DNA of 31,765 bases from Beroe ovata. Lineage: Eukaryota > Ctenophora > Nuda > Beroida > Beroidae. Shown piece by piece: positions 12,070-22,500 of the stretch. The position numbers were made by a program, and so were the translations under genes. The notes under the pieces were generated by a model that saw nothing but the letters and a program-made list of their open reading frames with translations, did not search any database and was not told the origin of the DNA. Each line of letters starts with the position of its first letter. Positions within the stretch are counted from its first letter, which is position 1. The stretch lies in NCBI GenBank assembly GCA_946803715.1, contig CAMPET010000061.1, positions 286,330 to 318,094 on the forward strand. Direction: 5' to 3'.

Positions 12070-14546
12070 TGACGAGTACGAAGGATGATATCTCTCAGGA
12101 GGTTGGAATTTCCGGTTTCGTTATCACGCTAGTGGCTCGAGTATGTGACAATGTACCAATGCTGGACATTCACGCGGGTAATATAACAGAGGACGAAATT
12201 TGAATGCAGAGACCTCAGCCCTGAGAAGGAACGCTAGCGTTTGACATGAACTCATAATCGTCCGATCATGATATATATTGTTACATTGGCCAAGAGCAGT
12301 TCCTACTCCGGCTACTCCGTATATCATCATGTTCATTATAAGGGCAAAACGCGGAGATCACAATATCAACATCATATGAGAGATGGATCTGGTGACTGGT
12401 GATATGAGACATATGGGAGAGTGACATATGAAACGTGATTTCTAACTTCTCATCATAGTGGACGACATAGTGTAGGTTATTAAAATAGGTAGTAGTCATT
12501 AAAATAGGTTGGTTATGAGAAAAGGGAGGTCTGGAGGTCATGAAAATAGGCAGTTATAAGTAGTTTCATGATATGAAACGCATATAGAAACTCAGCGCAA
12601 TATGACTGACGCAATATAGAAGACTCTATTCAAATTACACAGAATTGAGCAGTATTATAGGTACCTATATCAGGGACTGGGAGGGCACTGATAAAAATTC
12701 GTGGGAAAGGATAGAAATGTGAGTGATAGTACACTAGTGTCGATAATTTATAGGTCAATAAAATATTCAATTAGGATGAACTCCAAAAAGTAGGGTTGGG
12801 TTCTATTCAGAAGCAATGAAGTCACGAAAACGTAATGATCTGAAGTTCAAAAGCTAAAAAAGAAAGGCAAGGAAGAAGAGGAAAGAAGGAATGGAAGTGA
12901 AGTGGAATTATTCGTCATAGTTACACTACAAGCAAGAACTGCGGAGAATGTTGTCAACGCACTTCCGGGATTGAGCTGGCGCGTTTTGTGAATTCACTCC
13001 AATTATATCACACACGACTCAATTATGATTAACATAATGCAATTGTTATATCAACAAAGGTCCAATTATTATATTATGCATATAACATGTTACATGGTTG
13101 CAAAACTCACCAACACAATGATGCGCGCTATGAGTACGTGAAAAGCAGGGAGTGAAATCATGATCAATATGGAAACACGGATCTTACCACTGTTTTTTCT
13201 CATTCACGTATTAGAATTGTGTGATCAAATATACGAGCGTCACAGTGACTCTTATTAACATACCAAGTATGATGTTAGTTATGAGGCTGTTATTTGCGTC
13301 ACCAAGTGAGAAAGAGTGACACTTGATATGGGAATTTGAAATATGACAAGCCTCCACTTTATTGGGTTTTTTCTAGAATAATAGTTTTAAAATCAATGTT
13401 ATATTTGGAATAAAATGCTGCAAATAGATTTATGTTGTGCAATGGGAGATTTTATAGGGAATGGCATTAAATTCTTGGGGAAAGGGTCTCAAATCTCAAA
13501 ACTTATTTCTGGTTAACTTAGGGATCTGCCTTGATTCTTGATTCTCGATGGCCAATCTTCTTTACATGACTCAGCAGATGGTGATTGACCAGCGAAAACT
13601 TTGATTCGACCAATGAACAATGAGATTCGATACTGAAAGTGTCTGAAAATTTGGGACCCGTCTCCAGAAATATCATTCTTCATTAGTTTGGACTACTTTG
13701 GTGCCTCTACTCGGAATGAAATCATTGCCATCTTCATTCTTCAATATTCATGAAATAAGGTATATAATAAAAAGTGGTTGTTGCTGATGATAAATACCTA
13801 TATGGTGTAGCAAACTATGTGAGACGCGTCGACACTCAGGAACCAAGAATCACACCGAGGAAAATCATAGTAAAGAGGTAAAGTCAGAGCTTATCAATGA
13901 ATGGAGTCACCATTCATAAGCCCCACACACACTCAGACAGCCACACATGAGTATTGATGAGCAGTGAGCACACACAGTCGAAAATGACCAAACATTTACT
14001 AAATCGCGTCATATTGGAGGAGAACTTTTAAGTCTTGATTATTCTACGAAAGTCCCGAGATAAAGAAGTTTCGGACCTGACTCATTCGCAAAAATGACAT
14101 CAATAAAGTATGATGAATACTGAATAGCGAATATTATTTACTTACTACTCTAGGTACCTATAAGATCAAACTCGTGATCTGAAAAAAACATCTAGGTATT
14201 TGACTATAGCTAGAGAATTAGAGTTTATTGCTAAAATTGCGATCTAGGTCGAAGCATCAAAATGAAAAACTCATCTCGAAGCTAGCGGCATCTTCTTAGT
14301 ACAGGCGCTACCTCCTGAGTCCTGTGTTAATAAAATCTAAAATTTAAGGCCAAACACCTTAACTAAGCCAGTAGACTTAAGAGTAAGACTAAATAGTACA
14401 TTAACACTAACAGTGGCAACCTATAACACTCAACAGAAATGGATACCAACACACAGGTAGGTAGGTAGATACATGTAATATAGATACGAAGGAATGTGCA
14501 GGAAGATTAACGAATTAACGCAAGTGTACAATATGCATTGTACAAT
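12067..14546. other. no gene seen
   Basis: AT-rich sequence with short stray frames only; no splice-paired exons or motifs were recognised. Confidence 0.5.
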
Positions 14547-14680
14547 TGGGCATAAGTCCGTTTGCCACTTTGGCCAGGCGCCGGTCTAACGCCGGTCTAA
14601 TGCAGGTTTGGCGCCGGTCTTGTGCAGGTTTGGCGCCGGTCTAATGCCAGTCTAACGCCGGTCTAACGCCGGTCTAACGT
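14547..14680. repeat. dispersed repeat, copy B (inverted relative to copy A)
   Basis: The reverse complement of copy A: the 29-bp border (14554-14582) matches 28 of 29 positions, followed by tandem GCCGGTCTAAC/GCCGGTCTAAT units. A 19-bp segment at 14547-14565 also matches 40-58 at the window start (GCAAACGGACTTATGCCCA), a third, mostly missing copy. Confidence 0.8.
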
Positions 14681-14810
14681 ACAAAATATGTACATCAACA
14701 CACGACTACACGACTACGAAATAGGTTCACAAAACGCACTACGAAACGGTACGCGCGTAACGACAAATAACAAAGATATGCATGAGTGGCGACGCGCGCG
14801 CAAGTCGTGC

Positions 14811-14844
14811 CACGTGATACTATCAATTGAGCTTGTCACGTGAC
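14811..14844 (+). promoter_or_regulatory. paired CACGTG E-boxes
   Basis: CACGTG at 14811-14816 and the extended palindrome GTCACGTGAC at 14835-14844, the form bound by MITF/TFE and USF-type bHLH-zip factors. An AT-rich TATA-like stretch (TAATATATAC) follows about 25 bp later. Confidence 0.4.
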
Positions 14845-15234
14845 TGATTCTGGTTGTGTAACGCGTGTAATATATACAACTTTTGCTATCAACCGCCGTG
14901 TATTCAATGTATAGTTGTACCATGTCGTGTCCTATGACTGTGTACATGTGTATTCCGTGTAACTGTACATGTGTAACTGTATTGTAGAATGTAGTTACTC
15001 TTAAGTTGTACAGCAGTCAGCACAGGTGAACACTATGGCAGTTGCACTGGCAGTGACAGAGAAGACACAAGAAACTGTATGTGGAAAGGGGCAATCTTTG
15101 ATTGACATGATCTCAAACATGATCTCAAAACATGATCTAAACTGCAAGTACAACTGCAGTTCTCCTCAGTTATTGAGTCAATAACTGAAATTGAAATTGG
15201 AGACCGACTCCAAGTTTGGGCCCAAAACAAGGAA

Positions 15235-15242
15235 TATAAAAG
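15235..15242 (+). promoter_or_regulatory. TATA box
   Basis: TATAAAAG, a near-ideal core promoter element, on the plus strand 140 nt before a strong splice donor. Two CACGTG E-boxes lie about 400 bp upstream. Confidence 0.45.
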
Positions 15243-15265
15243 ATCGATCTGCATTCTGCGAAAGC

Positions 15266-15380
15266 TCAACAGTACACAGAGAAAAGTAGAGATCGATATA
15301 TGCTTCAGCTTGTGTGACGGACAGAGATAACAGAGGGGACGCGGACCTTGATATAATTTTCCAATTCTCTACAGTTTGAC
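15266..15380 (+). other. candidate 5' UTR exon of a plus-strand transcript
   Basis: It begins about 30 nt after a TATA box and ends at a consensus splice donor GTAAGT (15381-15386). It contains a 5-codon upstream frame (MLQLV). The last bases also read as an acceptor (CCAATTCTCTACAG), so a 6-nt micro-exon TTTGAC is formally possible. Confidence 0.35.
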
Positions 15381-16232
15381 GTAAGTATGACGTTTAGATT
15401 GGTACCAAAACGTTAGTGTTGCACATGGGAAAAATAAATGAAATTAACGGAATAAATTGATGGCTTTACTCAGTTCTTCAATGAGCACAAATTTTTTTAC
15501 ATGATACATGACATAAAGGTGTGTTTGAGGATCAAGTTCCAGTTTCAATTTTCGATTTGATAATTTTAGCTCATTTACCATAAGAAACAGCTTTTGTTGG
15601 GTGAACGATGGAAAATATTAAAAACTCATCAAGAGTTCCATTCATAATGTAAACTGCATATCATTTAAGTTAAAAATCAAATCTAAACAATTTTACAACC
15701 TATTATTTGCCACTAGTATTGTCGTGGCATGATATCATACAGTTACACTGACATAAAGAGGTTCATTTTATCACTTGTTCAGAACTTGGGTTTAAAATGG
15801 GAATCGTAGTTGAACTTCTAGAAGTAAGGAAGTAGAATGCTCAATGTCAGGACGACAATATGTGACTCGCTACACAATACACATGGCAAGATTTCAAGTT
15901 CGTTTTCAATATCAGTATCTTGGATTGTTCCCGTGTGCGGTCAAACTCAATAAGTGAAAAGTCAATAGCAATGCTGGATTATGGATTATGTTAGCTCGAG
16001 CGATTATAATCAACATTTGAAATTGAAATTCGTTTTCAATTTCCAATAATGTGAAAGATTGCGAGCTGATATTCAACTTATTGTCTCCTTATTCATATTA
16101 TCTGTTAACAATACATATAAAATAAAAAAAAGCATAATCAACATCAAATATTAAATTCCATAATGTTTGCAGTTTTGCATCGTGAGCGGCCCATGACGGA
16201 GTTCAGCTCCGCAGTACGCAGTACGCTCACAT

Positions 16233-16562
16233 ATGAGCGACGCGGACAACTCTTCTGATGAATTGGATGTTCCTAGAGCGATGAGACGTTGTCAAAGTGA
16301 CGAGCGTGACACCGAATTCATGGTGTCACGACTGGTGTGTCTCAGACCCAGCTATCGGCAGCTCCGTAGTTGTGACTGGAGAGGGGATGGGAGGAGGGAG
16401 GAGCTAGGGACCGGGTTGGGAGACTCTGACCACGACCCATGTCGTACTCCTGAGTGGAGATCAGGGGGTGAGAGCAAGCTGAGCGCCAGTCGAAAATCAG
16501 CGACGAAATTTAAACAAATAACCAGCGATCCGATCAAACCCATGATAATAAGTACCGCATGA
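16233..16562 (+). CDS. candidate small gene, 109 aa, overlapping the catenin 3' end in antisense
   Basis: A frame from ATG 16233 to TGA, beginning MSDADNSSDELDVPRAMRR: acidic and Ser-rich, then basic, with no domain I recognise. Support comes from upstream: a TATAAAAG box at 15235, a perfect donor (GAC|GTAAGTAT) at 15380/15381 and a good acceptor (TAATGTTTGCAG) ending at 16172 would give a spliced 5' UTR. Against it: the frame overlaps the last catenin exon, another ATG at 16193 opens a 21-codon frame first, the Kozak contexts are weak, and I saw no nearby AATAAA. It could instead be a non-coding antisense transcript, or the coding exon could splice on at CGACTG|GTGTGT (about 16335). Confidence 0.3.
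   Translation: MSDADNSSDELDVPRAMRRCQSDERDTEFMVSRLVCLRPSYRQLRSCDWRGDGRREELGTGLGDSDHDPCRTPEWRSGGESKLSASRKSATKFKQITSDPIKPMIISTA
16342..16449 (-). CDS. CTNND: delta-catenin exon 15: C-terminus with DSWV PDZ ligand
   Basis: 108 nt, residues 1224-1258 and stop TGA at 16342-16344. The acceptor is TCTCCACTCAG|GAG, in phase 0 with exon 14. The last residues are HNYGAADSWV. DSWV is the conserved PDZ-binding C-terminus of delta-catenin, ARVCF and p0071, which bind LAP proteins such as Erbin and Scribble. A second CCAG acceptor at about 16375 would shift the frame and lose DSWV, so I chose the upstream one. I saw no clear AATAAA for this strand in the next ~260 nt. Confidence 0.92.
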   Translation of the reverse strand, partial: EYDMGRGQSLPTRSLAPPSSHPLSSHNYGAADSWV

Positions 16563-19500
16563 GGTAAACAACATATGGTCCAACTCGACCACAACAAACC
16601 TCTGCTCGGGTGAAAGTAGGGTCGTTATAGGACCTGCCCATTGTCGATGCGGCTCGTCCCATAGTCGGATGATCGCCAGCCCGCCCGTGGATGTTAGCCT
16701 CGTATCCAGACGGGCTGAGAACTCGTCTAGCACCCGGTGACATACTCCCTGGTGACATAGCACCAGGGGACAATGCTCGGCCTGGAGATCGGTGCCGGTT
16801 ACGGCTGGTCCGGTCGAGTCCAGTGTTATAACTCGCTTTGAACTGGTTGTTCGTCTCGTCGTATTCCAGACCGTCGGAGCGGTCAGGAGCGACGTGACGC
16901 TGTAACATGGCGATGTTCCATCCCTGGGGGAGAGAGGGGGGTGAGTACGTTAGTCCAACAACTGATCACTATGATGATGGACCACCCCGTGGTAACACGG
17001 GTAATCAATATCATCCCCTCCCGCCACGCATACCTCATTCTTGATGCACTTTCTGAGTTCCCTGATTTCCCAGCAGGAAGCAAGAAGACGGTTACTGATG
17101 TGGACACACTGTGCACTGTACACATCGGTAGAGCGTGAGATCTCAACAAGGCGGCCGATACCTGCGATAACACAAGTGATGGGCTGACGGAAAGTCAGTG
17201 AGAGGCGCTGAGGTCAATCCGATATCATATAACAGAGAAACGATCACTATACAGTATACGTATACTTATAGCATCGCAAGAATTATAATCACACATCAGG
17301 AAATAATGCATTTTCATCTTCATGTTTACCTCCGAGATCCTTGAGACGTTTTGCAGTCTCAGGGCAGCCGGACACGAGTTCCAGGAGAGCGGAAATGATC
17401 GCTCCGATCGTCATATCCGTAATGCCGTCCGCACCGTCGCCGCCTGGCAGCCGCTTCACGAGGTCCGGTAAGGCGTTCTCACCTAGATGGGAGATTTGGA
17501 ATTGTGCCAAGAAATGATCAATATATGTATCATTTTTTCCAAAACCAAATAGGATNGTGATGTCAAACGAAACTAGTAAGCTGTTTTTACCAAGTAGTTC
17601 CTTATTTTTGGCATCCCCAGCAAGGTTCCTGAGGCAAACAGCCGTTGCCCTGACAACAGAGTCATTTGTCATGCGGAGTAAACTGGTTATCACCGACAGC
17701 CCCTTCTCCTTCCGAACTGATTCTCTGAGTAGCTGTGGGATACGTCAAGTGGTAACAATGGTGACAGGTGATGTCAACTGTTAGATGACAGTACGGTACA
17801 GTATTGTCAACATAATTGTGTGTCCAATGTCCATGTTGGTGTCAAGGCAAACAATGTATAACTATAATCAGATGGATGACGGTCCTGATCTTGTACAATT
17901 TTACCTGGGCAGGTTCCCACGAGCTGGCAGTGAGATTCTGTAATGTTGCTGCTGCTCCTTCCAGAGTCTCAGGGTTGCTACACTCGAGCAACAAGTCCAG
18001 GTAGACACGCACCACATTAGGTTGCCATAGCAACCCAACTCCATTCGTGTGCTCGGGGAGGGGCGTGGCGTTTTCCTTTCCTTTGTGCTTTTTGCTGCAG
18101 GAAAAATGAATAGAAACCCATCAAATCGTCAATTGATTTCTGCAGGACTAACTTACTTACCAAGGACGAAATGGATTCTTAAATCTGACTAAGTACCTAC
18201 CTGTTCTTCTTCCTCTTGACAATATCATCTCCCATTTCCTTCCTCTTGAACTGCCCGCCCCCGAGACCCTTACTCCTCCAGTCGTCAGTCTGTCCGTACT
18301 TGTGTTCCGGGCTCACTTCCGAGTCGAGGCGGTACGAGAGGTTCCGGAGTATTCCGACAGAATTCTCCACCGCTTTGTTGTCCACGTCATTCTTACCCTG
18401 AATAGGGGGAAAGATGGAATATGGAGCTGATTTACGTATCAAGTGTCAAATTCGAGGGTTTCAAACCAAGAAGACAATAATTAATCTTCCATTTTCGAAA
18501 TATAGTTGCAATTTTGATTTTTGGTACAACCATCCCTTATATTCATGACAATTCACCACACACTCTCTCTAACAGAAAATTACTACATAATATGCTCACA
18601 TATGCTCACATACCTGCACACATCTAAGTACAAAGAGCAGGCTATCCACCAGGCCGTAACAAGATCTCATAACCTGGCGACCCTCCAGCCCAGCTGACGA
18701 CAAATTCCTGGGGCATAGTACATGAGATTTTTCTCACCATATTCCGTATACTGAGCGAATATGCGATACATCATTACCAACATGCGAAATGTCCATAGTT
18801 CGCACCAAATTGGAATTCAACACCTCTCCCTTTCTCGCGCGTATTTTTATGATTTCATTACTTTCTGGGAGAGGCAGGCACATCGAATTTCAAACGCAGC
18901 AGCGCCCGGTTAGCTCAGTCGGTAGAGCATGAGACTCTTAATCTCAGGGTCGCGGGTTCGAGCCCCGCATCGGGCTTCTTTTTCCCTTTTTTAAAAAAAG
19001 AATACGATATTTCCCACGCACAAACCTGAGACAGCCTGTGGCATTTCTGAAGACTGTGGTACACTGGATGTTATTAGCCAGGTCGCTCCGCACTTGACTC
19101 CCCTTCCACCCTGACTGTGGAATGACGATGTACTTGACTATCGATTCCAGGGCACGTTGTAGCAGTTCGGGTTTCACTTGCTCAGAGCTGGATAGGTTCC
19201 AGAATACTCCTGTGACTAGCTCCTGAATCTGAACGTAGGTTATTCTTTTCAAAATTCGTGGACTTATTATCATCTTTCCGATTATACGAAAGATGGATCA
19301 ATAATAATACAGTGTTTAAAATCAAATGGGTGATGACAACAGAAGTATCTATGAAATGCTGATAAGCGCGACTGTGTTGTGTGTTGAAATAGGAGTGTCA
19401 AATTACATCGTCTGGACAATGAAATCTGCCGATAACAAATTCCATGTCTCATAATATGCGGCCATGAGATGCAACCCACCTCAAAGTTATCAGAAGTCTT

Positions 19501-22500
19501 GAGAAGTTGTACCAGCAATGTGACCCCGTGAGCTTCATTAATAGCGATCTGAAACAATGTCCTACTTCAAACACATGGAAATAGTTTGTAGCTTACTACA
19601 TCAAACTATACATAGTCACAGACTGTTTAATGCAATGAGTTTCATTTTCTGGTCTCGTGCTATAGAAATGAGAACAATTATTGGCTCCATGCCAGCATTG
19701 TAAAATCACTACTAAGCTACCATTTCACCCGTACCGATCACTATATCGGATCGGTGTCAAGAGTAGCGACAGTTTGACACCACGAAATCATGTACTCTAT
19801 ACCAGGTTTTGTGTACCTTATCGAGTAAATCATAGCAAAACTTGATGTTCTGACGCGCCACATCCTGACTCAGATAAAACATCAGTCTCTTCTTGACATC
19901 TGCCACATCCGGTTTCAGTTTATCCTCCAGCAAATCATCCTCCTCCGCAATATTACTGATATCCAGCAACTCAGCTGAGTCGAGACACCGCCACGGACTA
20001 CTGACACCGCCCATCTCGGCCCCCACCGGGGGCGTGTTCTCATAGTAACCCTCAGCTTTCCTCTCCTCGTCCTCAGGGTCAGGGATATTCTCGTAGAGAC
20101 TGTCCCCTGCTCGGGATGACGGGGCATGGCCCGCCTCCTCCTCTTCCCGCGTGTTCTCGTAATACGAACTGTCCGACACGACGATCTCGCGGGTGTTCTC
20201 GTAGAGCGAGTGATCAGTACCGGGGGAGGTGGGGGGTGTCATGTCCGAGATCATGGAGGGAATGTCGTCCAGGTCCACGTCCCCGCTATCAGGGCACATG
20301 GGGACGAGGTGACGGTTTACGTAGATGTGGTCGCCGTGGTCGTCCCTCCTCTCCGCTCTAGTGATCTCCCCCGCTGTCTGTTGGAGTGGCATGATGGGCG
20401 GGTATGCGATAGTTTGCGGAGTAGTGACAGGATGTGTTGTCATGTCATCACCATCGATACTGTCCATGTAGTCACTGCTGTCTGTCACGAGGTAGCCCTC
20501 GTTATTGTCTATTGTACTCGTCTCTGCTGACAGTTGCTCAGACGATGCTCCCATATCAGTTGTTGTCATGGCAACATCTGCTGTTGTCATAGCAACATCT
20601 GCAGATGGTGTCATGAGGGAGCTGGGAGCTGACCCTGGTGTGACTGTGATGGTAGGTACTGTGGAGTTAGGGCCAGGGGCACTGGATGATTTCAATGGTA
20701 TAACAGGACTGGAGTTCCTACTGTTGCTGTTGCTAGGATTGTTGCTAGCAACCGGCGATGTGGCGAGGAGTGACCGACTGCCTAGGACAGCATTATTGGT
20801 GGTGTACGGTGTTGAGAGATCGGCAACGAGGCGTGTGAGTTGTTCTTCCTTTGGATCCCTGGACTTAATCAGCATTCGGCCATGGGACGAGAGCTGTACC
20901 TTTACACATTATTGATCGGGTGATAGCATACATTGAGTCCAATTAGTTAGCTTCATAATAGAAAATAAAACAAATTCCTGCAAAATGAACAATGAACATC
21001 CTGCCCGCAAAGGAAAAACCCGCACAAAATATGGGGAGAGAATGAATTGTGATGCAGCCACGTGATGCCCTGTTATCAGTAATCAAGTTACCGTGGTATT
21101 ATTTGAGGCAAGATAATTTCATCAGACACGCAGTTTTCACGGTAGCCATGGAAATGATACGCGTGGTGTGACTCGACGAGGGTGAGGATTTGAAACCAAG
21201 ATTGAAAATATAGAGATTCAACAACAACCAGTAATCATTCCAAAAGATGGAATTTTGCAGAGCAAAGGAATGTATACTGAAGGATACAAACAGTGTAAAT
21301 ATTCAGTTTCCATACAAATTACAAGATGTATACAATGCAGACACCTGTTTACCACACCTAAAGTCATTGTATTGAAAACATCTGCGTATCAATACGTGGA
21401 GTACAGAGTATGGAGGAACAATTTTACAGAAAAAAAGAAGAATCAACTGCATACATATTCACTGTACTGGTATACATACATATACACCAAAGAGCAACAC
21501 AGAAGAAGCAACCTGGAGCAACAGAGTGTATACAACAGAAATGCCTAAGCAGTGAGCATAGTATGAGCACTGATAAGTGAACAGCTATACCTATCCCAGC
21601 TACCTCAATACAATGCACATTATCCCCCCACCCCATTATGAGATCGCGGTCTCTAGGAGCCAATCTGCCGGCAAACATATACCCACAAGCAGTATACTTA
21701 TTATTATTCTTCACATTTCCTGCCGGCGAATGACTAGCCAATTATTCCAAATAAGGAAGGTCGATTACACAAGTGTACGTGAATACGCTATGGGTGAATC
21801 AGAATAGACAACAGCAAATGCGCGCGCAGTACGCGCGGGTTCACTGGTCAGCAGAGCTGTAAAACGATGGAAAAATATACCAAAGCAATAATAATATCTT
21901 GGAACAATCATAATTATTAATTACACGTCTGAATATCATTATTATCGAAGTCCAAGAATAAAAAACATAGGATGTGAAATATGCCCGTTGCCACGTGTAT
22001 TGTAGCAAGCGAGCAACAACGCGCAGGAAAGCAACACAGCATAATACAAAGCAACATCGAACCCGAGTCTACTATAACAACAAAACCTATAGTTCCCCCT
22101 AGCCACCAAAACAAAAGAGTGAAGAATGTTAGCTTAACAATGTGAACCTTTTGTGTGTACTATGTATAGTGTAATGTACACAGTGTATAATATACAATGT
22201 GTATAATACACATTGTATACAATGTACCTATATCATATAGGTACATTGTATACATTGCGATTGTATAGTGTCCATACTCCATTGTATAGTGTGCACTGTG
22301 CAGTTATTGATAATTATTCTAGATCTACTTTACACGCTGATTTTGGGTCCAGTAGCATAGAAAGAAATACTGAAAAAGGAGGAAATGAAGCTTTCAAAAA
22401 ATCAAGCCTATAGTAGAATAAGCTGAGGCTAGAGGACTATAGATATTAAACTGAGACTTAAATTGAGGTTTAAATTGAAGTTTCGTGATACCATATAGAT

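Noticed and set aside
16376-16380. Alternative acceptor CCTCTCCAG for the last catenin exon
   Set aside because: It has a good pyrimidine tract, but joined to the phase-0 donor of exon 14 it shifts the frame and loses DSWV; the upstream CTCCACTCAG keeps frame and the conserved C-terminus.
20116-20915. Three plus-strand open frames of 81-136 codons
   Set aside because: They lie antisense to the docking-protein-like exon, have low-complexity composition and are explained by its GC-rich coding sequence.
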